Part shown: in pieces, positions 1 through 11,120 of the stretch
How positions within the stretch are numbered: the stretch's first letter is position 1
Layout of the letters: each line of letters begins with the position of its first letter
Origin: Margaritifera margaritifera
Lineage: Eukaryota; Mollusca; Bivalvia; Unionida; Margaritiferidae
DNA: 64,000 bases
Reading direction: 5' to 3'
Assembly (NCBI GenBank): GCA_029931535.1
Contig: JAQPZY010001670.1
Coordinates: 6,534,501-6,598,500, forward strand
Notes under the pieces: generated by a model
Databases searched by the model: none
Told to the model about the DNA's origin: nothing
The model's input: the letters and a program-made list of their open reading frames with translations, nothing else
Made by a program: the position numbers and the translations under genes

Positions 1-1555
1 AGAACATTTCAAGGTAACCAAAATTCCAGCAACTTCAAAGATTATGGTACTAACTGAGATGCATATCATCAGATTTCATGATTCTTGGATGAACAGGTGA
101 GATACTGATAAAGATGCACATAATCATCTCGTTTAATGATAACAGTATGAACAGTGCTCAAGAAATTAACTTAAAAAACATTTAACCAAAGTCAGTAAAT
201 ACTTAAATGTGGGTCACAATGACCTACTTTTGTGATAAGGGTGTATTACTTGTAAAGATGTATCCCCCATGATTCCAGGTATAACAGTCTGTATTATGAA
301 CAGGGTGCAAAAAACATAAGCTAATGCAAAAACTAAGAATGTACAAATCTACATGTACAATGTTAGACCACTTGGTTCCCTCCCTCCCTGGGTGGTGGGG
401 GTGGGGGTTTAGCTTGAATGAAATCCATTCCAACATTCCAAACTACTGGCTTGGATCTAGGAAGAAAGAATGACTAAGATGCAATGAAGCTGTTCATTCA
501 TATTTGCTGTTATATGTGCAGATGTTGATGCTAACACTGACACTGGGGGTAGTACAATAGCTTTCATCTACTTTATAGAGACAAGCTAAAAAATGGTCAG
601 CATCTATCCATTTGCTTCTGCACCAGCTTATGAATGCTCTAGCATCCACACTTTTTAGCTGTTTCAATGAAATTTGCTGTTAAGCTTTGCCTGAACAAAA
701 ACTCAGATGAGTTTGATGATGAGCACATTTGGGCTGGAATATTAAGAGTTAGTGCCCTTGATAAACTTGGAATAAACATCTCAAGAGCTTGTCAGCACTG
801 TATCATTCACACTTTTTCAATTACATACAGAGTGAAGTTTCATCTTAACCAGGTGTTTAGGTGTTTACTTGTAAACATGAATCCCTCGCCAACAGTAGAA
901 TATTTGGAGTAGTTGAAAATATACAGACTGGTATAGAGGAAAATTCATTACTTAACATGAAAATTAGGTCATACATATGGTTGAATTACTCATCATGAGA
1001 TCCATCCACATAGTACTTTTCATGTGTAGGTGAAATTGGTGAGGATATAGCAGAAATATAAAAGTCACTCAAGTGTGAAAAAAGGTCACAGTGACCTACT
1101 ATTGGTATGGTTGAGTTACACTCCTTGAAATGCATTCACATACCAATTTTTGTTAGTGTAAGTAAAACGAAGTCCAGGTTATTTGTGGTACAATGATCAA
1201 ACTGCAGAAATTACAATAGTCACCCAAGCATGCAAATTAGGTCACAATGACCAACTTTTGGTATGGTGGAGTTACTCTCAATGACATGTATCCACATGCC
1301 AAATTTACTGAGTGTAGATAAAATAGGGTCCAAGATATTGAGGGTGCAATGAATGAACAGCTGTAAAAAAAAAAGAAGACCCAAGCATGAAAATTAAGTC
1401 ACAGTGACCTAGGTTTGGTATGACTGAGTTACTCTTCCTGAGATGCATCGACATATTAATTTTCATGAGTGTGGGTACAACAGGGTATAAAATATTAAGA
1501 GTGCATGGAACAGAAAGTTGAAAATTATAAAAGTCACTCAATGGTGAAAAACAAA
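1..1555. repeat. Dispersed repeat family F1 with GGTCAnnnTGACC motifs (left block)
   Basis: Recurrent blocks, with about 155-bp spacing from 930 on, share text such as gtcactcaagcatgaaa, then (a)ggtcacagtgaccta, then a stretch on tgagttactc..gagatgcatccacat and a stretch on aaatagggtccaagatattg. The palindrome is seen at 212-224, 1083-1097, 1239-1253 and 1396-1410. The same family resumes at 8505-9110, beyond the DIRS-like insertion, and recurs at 41935-42430 and 42650-42890. I see no gene here; the open frames at 224-436, 667-912 and 1305-1541 are not recognisable proteins. Confidence 0.75.
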
Positions 1556-2155
1556 TTTTTCAGTAAATTATGTTTCTCCAAGAATACATTAGGAAACTAA
1601 GCTCCACTACCTCCTGAATCCAGCCCTCCCAAAAAGACAAAAATCATCTTTTCCATCTATATTATATAAACCAAGGGCAGTAACTTTTGCTCATTACCGC
1701 ACCTTTCCCTCACCAGGTGGCACTAGTTGTAAGCTCAGTGATACATTAACTAGGATGCTCACATTTGCAGGAAGGTTAGGAAGGTTTTAAAGTAATGTGA
1801 CCATGTAATTATTCTTGGAGAAACATAATTTACTCAAAAATGTGCTTTCTCCTTTGAATACGTTCTGCAATCACATTAATGTTAGGAGAATAGGTAATAG
1901 GAGGAGGGAATGCTGAACATCCTACCTTTATCTTAGGCATCTTTCGAGGGAAGAGAGGCTGGATTCCCTATATGAAAGATAACCCACTCCTAACTTGAGA
2001 GCAGCACAACCGTTGGTCACATGACCCATGGCCAGTATATATACAGAGATGCTGCCAGGATTTTAACTAAAGGGGGGAGCTCACCCCTTGTCACCAAAAT
2101 AAAGGGGTGAGTAGAAAAAATTGAGGGTGAGGTGGAAACAGCCATAGTTCAATAT

Positions 2156-2377
2156 TTACCTGACACATAAATATCCGTCTCTTTCTTTCTTCCAGCTCCA
2201 CTCTGTTCGAGCTCTATTGAAATAAAAATCCTCAAAAGATGTATCCTCTAGTTGCATAAGCATTAATCTGTTGATCATCTCTGAGCTTAATTTGTTCCTT
2301 ATCTGTGTACACCTCTCCCTCAATAACTCGTGCACAATGGGGTCCAAAAACATATACCACACTATAAACAAGGGCAT
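2156..2377 (-). pseudogene. hAT transposase remnant, extreme C-terminus
   Basis: The 73-codon frame reads NKLSSEMINRLMLMQLEDTS, FEDFYFNRARTEW and ends shortly after KKERD. This resembles the end of hAT transposases (N-L-x-x-L..L-M-x..G/D-x-x..DF-F..A-x-x-W). It belongs after the ADCERGFSS piece at 3770-4180 on the same strand but is separated from it by about 1.4 kb with no recognisable coding content (an intron, insertion or decay). Confidence 0.5.
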
Positions 2378-3769
2378 GAGTTACCGAGGGACCTCAAAAC
2401 AATTAAGGGTATGCCATCCCCACTGGACATTGAGAAAACCACGATGGGGGGGGGGGGGGGGGGACCGGGGGTGTTTAATGGCTGAATACCTCATTTTATA
2501 ATTGCATTGGGAGTAATTGTCAATAAAGAGCTTTTTTCTAATGTAGTTTTTCGCTTTTTTGTATAAATTATCTTTATTTTCAAGACACCCAACTGCTGAA
2601 AGATCGTTAACAACATTAGTCCAAGCAGTTTCAACAACACGTGTACGCAAAAACATTGTGCATTACATCATTGCTTTTTGTTGTTGTTGATTCAAAACAA
2701 AACAAGATTCCTTTTGTACAAAAACTAGGGACATTTATTTCGCAAAACAACCGTCAACGTCGAAACTAGATTTATTGTTCTATTAATAAAATATGGATTC
2801 CGTGATTTAATTGCAAATAATAGTGAAACTTCTTCTCATCTTTGAGGAAATCTCTGAGTGGCAATTTAGAAATTTTAAGTTCACTACAAACTCTGGAACT
2901 CGCTTCTCCATAATGAACGATATCTGTGAAACAAAGCTTTTTATTCACAAAGTACTCATTTCGCTTGGTTGCCTTACTATCTTTGATCACATTTGTGATT
3001 GAGTAGGCTAATTTAAGGTAGTTTAATTATATTACTTACATAATAATATTTATAACAGTGTTCAATTGATCAACTGAAATGAGTTGACTGACATACGGCC
3101 GTGACCGCTAGCTCTCACACAGTTAGGATTTGTATGCCTTTTAACTTTTCTTTTATTAAACCCCCTTTATTTGATTTGATACAAAAGACATAATTAACGT
3201 GATAATACCAAGCAGGTCTGCTTTTAACTGTGTGTGTAACAATACAACAAATACTTCCAGAAGTCAGAGATGAAAAAAATTGTTGGCACTTAATTAGGTT
3301 CTAATGGAAATGCTCATGGACATAGCTGTTCCGGTTGAATGATATTTTTCACATTTGAATACATGAGGGCATATTGCATTTATGATGATTACGCTGAAAC
3401 CAAATTAAAAGATGGAACTAAAACACAAATTTCACTTGACAAAACTTATTTAATTGGTATTATTTTTTTAAGAGTTGCCACCAGTAGGCATTAGTGACAT
3501 TTTCATTAATCAAAATTTTGTAAAATATTGTTATTTACAGTGTACTGAGAAAGTTGTTTGGAAAGAAAATTTAACAAAATATATGACTTCTTATTAAAAG
3601 GTGAAAATTTCATGACAGTTCAAATTTCTAGGTACTAACCACTGTTTTTGACGATAAAACAAGCGATGTATCAAGGTTGCCTTTACCAATTTTGATAGCA
3701 TTTTTTTTCACGTTCAACAAATAGGGGCTAATTCTTTCTGTATTTTTCAGTAAAAAATTGGATCCACGC

Positions 3770-4180
3770 CTGACACTGCATTATAAGCAGGTTCGCAAGT
3801 TATCTGGGCGCAAGTTATCGAGGGAGTGGTGTATAAATATTGTTTGGTGATGAGAACCCCCTTTCACAATCTGCAGTCTGAAGGGACATATGCATAACTA
3901 GCTAAGCCAGCTTGAACCAGTTAGGAAACTGTTCTTTATGGTTGTTATGTACAAATTTCCACAGCTCATAAGTATTGTCTCTTGGATAAGTCTGCTCCAA
4001 AGAAAGATTTTTCACTAACAAGAACTCAGCCAAAGTTTCACTTTCTTGAATCAGCGCTTTGCTGACTACTATGCCAGATATCTTATCTGTTCCACAATGT
4101 TGTATTAGGGTTTTAAGTCTATCAATGCCATAGTCTGCTTGTTCAGACAGAGGTATTTTGATAAAAAATAAATGTCCTTA
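3770..4180 (-). pseudogene. hAT transposase remnant, C-terminal dimerisation region
   Basis: The minus strand reads ADYGIDRLKTLIQHCGTDKI, YPRDNTYELWKFV, EQFPNWFKLA, a stop, then MHMSLQTADCERGFSS. The order W..V.....FPN followed by ADCERGFS is the hAT dimerisation signature seen in ZNF862-like and other domesticated hAT proteins. It is interrupted by stops. A related stretch ([18 protein letters not shown]) is in the element at 15728-17023 (about 16330-16460), which supports the family assignment. Confidence 0.65.
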
Positions 4181-5171
4181 CTTGTCAATTTCTTTTTAGA
4201 TTCTTATTTATTCAATTTATCTTAACCCTTAGAGTGCTATATAGTTTTGTAGCACAAGATCTCTCAGGGCAGAATTGTTTGAGAAAAGAAATGAGAATTG
4301 CACTCAAACTTTTAAATTGTCTGTATTTTAATTAAGCTTGGTATTCTGCATTTTTGACATTTAATTTCAAAATACCGCTGAAAAGGGGGTTAACCAGCGT
4401 GCCGTCTATTTTTGTCCATCCAGCATGTCCATCGGACTTGTATCCAACCTCATTTTAGGGTTCAAAATTACTCACTGGTATTTCCAGTAACACTTTCTGA
4501 GCTCCAATAATTTCATATACTTTAAAACCTCAAAAATCATTGTCATCATTGCTATCATCTGCCAGTATTTGCCGAACTAAATTATCATTTGAAGATGAAC
4601 CATATTGGAAGTCAGCCATTTTGGGTTTTCTAGGAGCCCTTACTTTAAACATGCATTTGTAAAACTTCCTTCATGAATTCAAGGTTCAAACTCGACAGAA
4701 TGCTTGTTCCAGGGCTCAATGTGCCAATCAAATTAAGTTTAATGACCGTCAGATGTGTAAACAGTTGCATATTTGAAAAAAGACAGATGACAAGACAAAC
4801 GCTATGAGACCTCTACTGGTGGAGCGACTTATGGAACAACAAGCACTTTAAGGGTTAACAGTTAAATACAAATTGTATACTGCAGAGTACATTTGTATAT
4901 GCGGGACTTGAAACTAATTTGCGGGAGTTCTCGCGCATCACTTTTTTCCAAGTGCACAAATTCATACAAATTTTGTGCGATTCACGCACCCTAGCAGAAT
5001 CTTTGTATATATATATATATATGGTTATGAAGAAATTAATGAATTCTTACCATTTAAGATTTCTGGGCAAATCCAGCAAAAGCAGTAAAAGTGCCTGTGA
5101 GTCGGTTGTGCTGATGTCAACTGGATATAGTAGTGATCTGTGCAATGGCCACTGGATCTACCAGATTCAGA

Positions 5172-5445
5172 TCATGCCATCTCCATCCTGAATTTCAGCG
5201 GAACTATGTATTGGTTGAGGTGGCTTAAGTTGATGATTGGCTTGAGCTTGCCATTGGCCTTTTGCAGAAGGAAAAACCTGGAATAGAACCCCAGAGATTG
5301 TGGTTTTTGAACAATCTCCACTGCCTGCTTGTCGATTAATGACCAGCTCTCCTGCTGCATAATTTTGTCCCTCTCCCAATTTGATGGTATTTCCATCCTG
5401 AATGGAGATGATGAAAGAGAAGGGACTTGGATAAATGAAGGTCAA
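5172..5445 (-). pseudogene. DIRS-type reverse transcriptase fragment, copy 1
   Basis: One minus-strand frame reads SLGFYSRFFLLQKANGKLKP, then IINLSHLNQYIV and FRMEM. The pattern FYSR-F-x-K..G-x-P-I-x-NL-x-x-LN-x-x-(F)K-M is the N-terminal part of DIRS RT. It stops before the catalytic YxDD-equivalent block. The flanking sequence matches the copy at 5792-6079, so part of the element has been duplicated. Confidence 0.7.
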
Positions 5446-5770
5446 AATTATCTATTGAGGTGTGAGATGGACGTATGGGCAGAAACTGCCCAGAATTAAG
5501 TAACTGTGTCATTGCCTCCTGCACCAGGCAATGCATCTGTAGTTCTAACAATTGTGTAGAAGAATGCAAGGATGGCTAAACCTCTTGCTCCTCCAATTCA
5601 GCTGAAATAATGGAAGCAGTTGCTATCGTATGTCTCATTTGCAGTGGAGGGGGGGGGGGGTCACAGCAACCAGCAATGTCCCCCACTAAACTCGCAATTG
5701 ATTCCATCATAGGGTGGATACTCAATACATCAGACTGCTAAGTTCGAGACTTGACCCATTTCTCTCTGTT
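5440..5770 (-). pseudogene. DIRS A gag-like N-terminal block, duplicated copy
   Basis: This stretch closely matches 7490-7810 (shared gatgtgagatggac-type start, gcagaaact.cccagaat, accaggc.atgcatctgtag, cagcaaccagcaatgtccc, then cttgacccatttctct). It therefore looks like an internal duplication of the gag region lying between the two RT fragments. No intact frame remains. Confidence 0.6.
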
Positions 5771-5791
5771 CTAGTCCATTCTGATGTTGAG

Positions 5792-6079
5792 TCAGATAGA
5801 TCGTGCCATCTTCATCTTGAATTTCTGCGGAACTATGTATTCGTTGAGGTGGCTCATGTTGATGATTGGCCTGATCTTGCTGCTGGCCTTTTGCACAAGG
5901 AATTGCATAATTTCATCCTTCTCCCAATCTGATGGTATGTCCGTCATGAGTGGAGTGGACAAAAGAGGGGATTGGATAAATGAAATCCAAACCCCCTCCA
6001 AATCAACTTGGATCACCCATTCATTCTGCAGAAATAGAGCAATCCAACAATAGTGGAAATGCAGGAGTCTGTTGCCCAC
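5792..6079 (-). pseudogene. DIRS-type reverse transcriptase fragment, copy 2
   Basis: The minus-strand frame reads SDWEKDEIMQFLVQKASSKI, RPIINMSHLNEYIVP and FKMKMARSI. It is homologous to copy 1 but lacks the FYSRFF part, leaving only the RPIIN..LN..FKM core. The two copies are clearly sister sequences. Confidence 0.68.
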
Positions 6080-6089
6080 CAGTAGGCTA

Positions 6090-7480
6090 TCTGTGGTGGT
6101 TCAGGGTGGTGAGTCAATGGTGCAAGTTAGGTTGTTTGGGGAACAAGAAATCCTGTTTCTTGCCCCCTCTATAAGCCTGTCTCCTAAACTGAGTGGACAG
6201 CTTCCTCCTGACATTTGATTGAGATCAAAACTAATTCTGTGATTGGGCAGTAAACAATCCCTTATCTCTTTGTCTCTGCTCATCTCTCCTTTGAGATTGA
6301 GATTGATTGGGCTTGTACAACTGTGAAGGTTAACAGCATGTTGGAGGGGCAGTTCCTGAGCTGCCTGTCTCCACACTTCCTCAATTTTGCCTCCAAACAG
6401 CAATGGACACACAAAAGGTGTTGTCCTCAGTGTCAGGGCATGATGCGGCTTCAGTGATCGAATGAAGACATTTGTCTTTTCACAACCAAATCCAAGTTAA
6501 CAGAGGCAGTTAATGCATTTGCCACAGAATGATGTGCTGCTCTGTTGACGACTTCTGCAATCCAAGCCATTGACTCACAGGCATGATTGTTACCTGATTT
6601 TTCGGGAAGCCAAAAAATAACTAATGACACTAAGTCCAACATCGATGACATGGCTATGATGTTACGCACCAGTTTCGAGGTGGCGTGAAAAACATTCTTG
6701 TTAACTTTGTAGAATAAAGGAGCAGTCATATTTACAGCCACAATATTACTGTCTAAAGTCAGAAGATCAGTATTAAAGACATATCTGAATGACTTGTGTA
6801 CTATAAGAAGAAAAGGTTGCTGGTAACTGACTCTGAGAAGAAAGCCGTCAAATTACCCAGTTCACATAACTTATTGGACAGACGGTCTGCAATCTCTTTA
6901 AGTTTTGAAGACTATGGAAGAAGACAGAAGGAGGGATTCTCCACCTCTTCATCTAAGTTTACCAACACCTTGACCTTATAGCCCTAATTGGCCATAGGGG
7001 GTGGAGGGCATTCAGAAACCGGCAACACCAATAAATTTCTTCCACCACAGCCTTCAAACTAAAATCAGTTTTTTATTGTTCGGTCTAAGTGCATTAAATT
7101 TTCAACTTTATCCTCACACTCACTGTGTGGGTTTTCCTCGTCAACCTCGACTTCCATGTCCATGTAAAAACATGCCTGGATGCATGGAAAAAGAATGTGG
7201 ATGACTCCAGCACAGGCCACGCTGAAGGTGTGATAAAATGGATGAATCTATTAGTAAGCTCCTTGTTTGTTTCCACATTCCACAGTTCCATGGTCCTGTA
7301 TGCAGGATGTATTGTTGTCGTCAGCTGGGATGGCCTTATTATGGCATTACAGTATGACAGAATGGTTCAATAAGATCTGATAAAAACCCCATCTGCCCAC
7401 ACTTACAGGCCCAAAGGCCATGCTTAGACATGCAGAGGGACTTACACCCACTGGGCTGCCTAGAAATGGGGGGCACTGCC
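6090..7480 (-). pseudogene. DIRS A gag-like region, central part
   Basis: Minus-strand open stretches (6101-6412 and 6451-6741) include AEVVNRAAHHSVANALTASV and NLDLVVKRQ. DIRS B has the matching [20 protein letters not shown] at 49591-49791, so this is a shared protein of the element, by position the gag-like one. Several stops and gaps break it. The part from 6790 to 7480 shows nothing I can name. Confidence 0.55.
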
Positions 7481-7489
7481 CCATAAGGT

Positions 7490-7880
7490 CTAAATTATCT
7501 ATTGAGATGTGAGATGGACCTATGGGCAGAAACTTCCCAGAATGAAGTAACTACATCATTGCCTCCCACACCAGGCGATGCATCTGTAGTTCTAACAATG
7601 GTGCAGGAGAATGCAAGGCTGGCAAAACTACAGCCCCTTACTCCTCCAATACAGCTAAAGTAATGAAAGCAGTTGGTATTGTATGTCTCATTTTCTGTAG
7701 AGGCGGGAGGGGGATGCAGCAACCAGCAATGTCCCACATTAAACTTGCAATTGATTCCATTTTGGGGTGGATGCTCAATATGTCAAACTGATCAGTGCAC
7801 GACTTGATCCATTTCTCTGTTCTTAATTCTCTTCTGTAGGACTGTGCACCATATATTCTCTGACCAAAGTGTGCAGACAC
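7490..7880 (-). pseudogene. DIRS A gag-like region, N-terminal block
   Basis: Minus-strand open frames cover this part, which precedes the AAHH segment in the element's reading direction. Its sequence is repeated at 5440-5770 and more distantly at 49800-50150 in DIRS B. No domain can be named with confidence. Confidence 0.5.
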
Positions 7881-8504
7881 TGCATATTCCAGACGGTTTG
7901 GTGCAAGGCATTATCAAAAGTGTCCTCATTGGCCTTGAACTTTTTGCATTTGGTACATTCCATCATCAATGTTTAATGGAAATGAAAATAACAATGGAAA
8001 ATGATAAATTAACAACTCAAATGAATTAATAGGTCACAAAAACAACGCTTAGTACCTCAAAAGTGAATGAAAACAAGCAGTGTGCGCGAAAACATAACCA
8101 ACAACACACATCGGTGATACCATGTTGGAGTACAATTTCAGAAAAAACGAAGTCCACAACTGTGACAAAATTCACATAAATATTGATCAAGATAAATAAA
8201 TAATGAATACCACTTGAGTAGATTCCTCACAAACACAAGAATGCAAAATTTTTGGATTGATGGTTGCAAACCACAGAGATAATCACAGGATTTTTGGGAG
8301 GCCTTCAGCACTATGCTGCAAGCACTGGAGAGAAAGCTTAAAACTAGTAACACCTAGCAGCGGCAAGAGGAGGTTATGGGAAAGAATTGCTGTCTTTTGG
8401 TCTATATAATATAGATGGAAAAGACTTTTTTCGTCTATTGGGAGGCTGAAGTCGGGAGGTAGCAGAGCTTGGTTTCTAACGTTACTGTGATTGGAGAATG
8501 TACT

Positions 8505-9110
8505 CGAAGGAGAAGTTGGGTTGAATTGACCTGATTTTGGCATGGTCGAGTTATGGTACTTTTGCTGAGATGTATCCTCAAAAATTTTCAAGTGTAGTTG
8601 AAATAGGGTCTAAGATATTAAGGGTGTAATGAATGAACAGCTGAAAATATAAAAGTTACTGAACCACAAAAAATCATGTCACACTAATCTACTTTTTGCA
8701 TAATTAAATTACTCTCATTCATGTACCAATTCTCATGAATATAGGTGAAATGGGGTCCAACATATTGACAGTGGAATAAATAGACAGCTGACAATACAAC
8801 AGCCACTTCAAGCATGAAAATGGGTTACACTGACCTAATTTTGGTACAGATGACTTACTCTCACTGAGATGTATGCAAATACAAACTTTCATCAGTCAGG
8901 ATGAAATCTGATCCAAGATATTGAGTGTAATGAACGTATAGCTGTAAATACAAGTCACTCATGCATGAAAATTGAATCACACTGACCTAGTTTTTTGTAT
9001 GAGTTACCTTTGTTCAGATATATCCATATGCCAATTTTCACGAGTGTAGGTAAAATAAGGTCCAAGATGTTAAGTGTATAATAAACGAACTGCTGAAAAT
9101 ACACAAGAAG
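8505..9110. repeat. F1 repeat block resumed after DIRS A
   Basis: Four or so units of the roughly 155-bp F1 repeat continue the array that stops near 1555. Palindrome-like sites are decayed here (for example GGTTACACTGACCT at 8823-8836). This shows that DIRS A split an existing array. Confidence 0.7.
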
Positions 9111-9224
9111 CTGGGCATAGCCTGTATGTCAAGCCAGCCCCTAAGCTTTAGGTAAATTAGTGTTGCACATATCAAAATGTATTCGTCTAAAAAGTGACAT
9201 GACTCTATGGTCACCTGTACTTGA

Positions 9225-9535
9225 GGTTAATCTAGGATGTGGACATGAAAGTCATTGCCAAGTTGAGGTTAATCTAGGGTGTGGACTTATGGATGGACAT
9301 GCACATGGACCCAAAAGTGATCACCATACCGAGGTTAATCTAGGGTGCAGATGTATGGATGGACATGCACACAGACATGAAAGTGATTGCCAAGCTGAGG
9401 TTAATCTAGGGTGTGGAAATATGGCTGGACATGCATATGGACATGAAAGTGATCACCATGTTGAGGTTAATCTAATGTGTGTATGTATAGCTGGACTTGC
9501 CCAAGGATGCAAAAGTGACCACCATATCAAGCTTC
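9225..9535. repeat. 66-bp minisatellite, about 5 units
   Basis: Units begin GAGGTTAATCTAGGGTGTGG and continue with a variable atggatggacatgcacatgg..catgaaagtgatcaccat part. Because 66 is a multiple of three, the plus strand stays open (9160-9573), giving EVNLGC-start peptide repeats. I regard this as non-coding. A diverged single unit is present at about 34690-34760. Confidence 0.85.
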
Positions 9536-9539
9536 CTAG

Positions 9540-10389
9540 AATGACTCAGAATAGGCATCCCAATGGCTTTTGAACATTTTTAGCATTCAGAATTTTTGTT
9601 TGATTTCAATTTTTTTAAAAAGATTTATCTTGAAGTTAATATAGGAGTTGGATGATCAATAGATTTTGACCATATTTGACAGAAATCTGGTCCCTGAATG
9701 ACTCTAGTCCAAACACTTCATGTTCAGAGATGCCTACCACTACCAATGATAAATAGGAATGTCAGCTCTGAAACAAGTCAGAAACTAAACATAAAAAGGA
9801 ATACTTCAAGTTTCATAAAAATTTTATTTCAATTATTTAATTTTATTCTCAAAGTGCTTTTTGGTTGAAACGTGCTCCCTAAAGTCATCTTTTCTGCCAA
9901 GTGACACAATGAAGTCTGTTGAAAAAGGACTGCAAAGGCATGGTATTGGTTCAATGTTGATGCTTTGCTGCATTAGGAATTTCTGTTGCGTGTTTTTCAT
10001 CACACTACAATCCTCATTAGCCACTTTCCTTTAGACATCTTTCTTGAACTTCTCTGGTTAATCAGGGCACCAAGTGATGTGATTTCTTATTGGTCAATAT
10101 TCAATTGTTCTTGTGATACAAGCACTTAGATATGCTTTCACAAAAGAATTACCATCATATTTCAACTGTTTGAGTGGTCTAGACATACCTGTGTTTTGGA
10201 CGTGGTTTGTCTGAATAAAAGTTTATATTACTGAAAATTGGAATCAGAATGAATTGATCATAATGGCATAATATGAAGTTAAAATGGAATAATTATCCCC
10301 AAACTGTAATGATTGGCATTTCTGCAAATTAATAAAATCTTAAATGATATAAATTTCAAGAAATATTTTGACCCCATTTTATTGAGTTA
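9540..10389. other. Intergenic or intronic stretch, little recognised
   Basis: AT-rich unique-looking sequence. Only the minus-strand frame 9833-10024 deserves mention: it ends DFREHVSTKKHFENKIK, which resembles the last part of C2H2-like fingers in transposon-encoded proteins (H-x-x-x-K-K-H). No cysteines are positioned to complete a finger, so I treat it as a possible transposon scrap only. Confidence 0.3.
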
Positions 10390-10785
10390 CTGCCTATGAC
10401 TGACTTAGCACACTTTCATAATACCACTTCTCCAGCCTATGACTGACTTAGCACACTTTCATAATACCACTACTCCAGCCTATGACTGACTTAGCACACT
10501 TTCATAATACCACTTCTCCAGCCTATGACTGACTTAGCACACTTTCATAATACCACTTCTCCAGCCTATGACTGACTTAGCACACTTTCATAATACCACT
10601 ACTCCAGCCTATGACTGACTTAGCACACTTTCATAATACCACTTCTCCAGCCTATGACTGACTTAGCACACTTTCATAATACCACTTCTCCAGCCTATGA
10701 CTGACTTAGCACACTTTCATAATACCACTTCTCCAGCCTATGACTGACTTAGCACACTTTCTTAATATACCCAGTTACCACTACT
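10390..10785. repeat. 43-bp minisatellite, 9 nearly identical units
   Basis: Units read CTATGACTGACTTAGCACAC followed by TTTCATAATACCACTTCTCCAGC. The first copies differ almost only at one T/A position (cttctcc or ctactcc). The last unit decays into ttaatatacccagttacc. Such homogeneity implies recent expansion. It lies just downstream of GGCX exon 10. Confidence 0.95.
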
Positions 10786-10918
10786 CCAGCCTTTGGTTGA
10801 AGCATTGATTGTAGAATGGTGTGAACACTAGGGATTGGTGTGTTAACTTTCATTCAACCCTTATTGTAAAGCTGTCTGGTGATTCTGACTTTGTTACTTT
10901 TTGGAAGTGCAAACTAGT

Positions 10919-10993
10919 GTGGAAACTCTGACTTCACCCGACTGTGGAATGGTGTGGTAACTCTGACTTTACCTGACTGTGGAATGGTGTGGT
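10919..10993 (-). repeat. 35-bp tandem duplication across GGCX exon 10 donor
   Basis: The stretch CTCTGACTTYACCYGACTGT followed by GGAATGGTGTGG occurs twice, offset by 35 bp, covering the last exon bases, the splice donor and the first intron bases. The copy nearer the exon carries the good donor (CAG|GTAAAG); the distal copy carries CGG|GTGAAG. Confidence 0.85.
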
Positions 10994-11120
10994 TCATCAT
11001 CTGCTCATACAGGGTCACATTCCTCTGAAATTCTACATCAGTGGTGTTGACAAATATGTACATGTAGGAAGATGGCTCAGTGGAGACAGTGTGTACCATG
11101 TGGAACTCATTGAAAGGAAG
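10973..11120 (-). CDS. GGCX: GGCX exon 10 of window ([10 protein letters not shown] segment)
   Basis: This 148-nt exon encodes [40 protein letters not shown] and MMNHTIPQS plus one base. It matches human [28 protein letters not shown]. Acceptor TTTACTTCAG|CTT and donor TCAG|GTAAAG. The donor region is tandemly duplicated (35-bp offset), leaving a second weaker donor, CGG|GTGAAG, at 10938. Use of that site would shift the frame. This is the last GGCX exon I can identify; the C-terminal part is not visible downstream. Confidence 0.93.

Larger units (their letters stand above)
2044..5005 (-). mobile_element. hAT-type DNA transposon (family h1), degenerate, inside DIRS A
   Basis: It begins CAGAGATGCTGCCAGG at 2044 and ends with the imperfect inverse (CTAGCAGAATCTTTG) at 5005. 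Both sides are flanked by TATATATA (2036-2043 and 5006-5013), an 8-bp duplication as expected for hAT elements, although the low complexity of the site weakens this. Minus-strand transposase remains are annotated separately. The same termini bound the shorter element at 15728-17023. An 18-G run sits at 2446-2463. Confidence 0.7.
1556..8515 (-). mobile_element. DIRS-like retrotransposon A (degenerate, with inverted terminal repeats)
   Basis: A block at about 1586-1780 reappears, inverted, at about 8515-8280: both contain taagctc(c/t)..ctacctcc, then a 16-18 bp block ending ttttccatctatattatata. Inverted terminal repeats and a tyrosine-recombinase life style are typical of DIRS elements. Inside, on the minus strand, are gag-like and DIRS-type RT fragments. 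A second copy of the termini near 1812-1905, including a 22-bp inverted match (1564-1585 with 1812-1833), could be the internal complementary region. The element interrupts family F1 without a clear target duplication, as expected for tyrosine recombinases. It is broken by a hAT insertion (2044-5005) and internal duplications. Confidence 0.75.

Noticed and set aside
9160..9573. 137-codon frame with EVNLGC repeats as a secreted Cys/His protein
   Set aside because: It is a 66-bp minisatellite; a diverged unit occurs alone at 34690 in non-coding DNA.
9833..10024. Small zinc-finger gene
   Set aside because: Only an HVSTKKH-like end is present, without paired cysteines or splice context.
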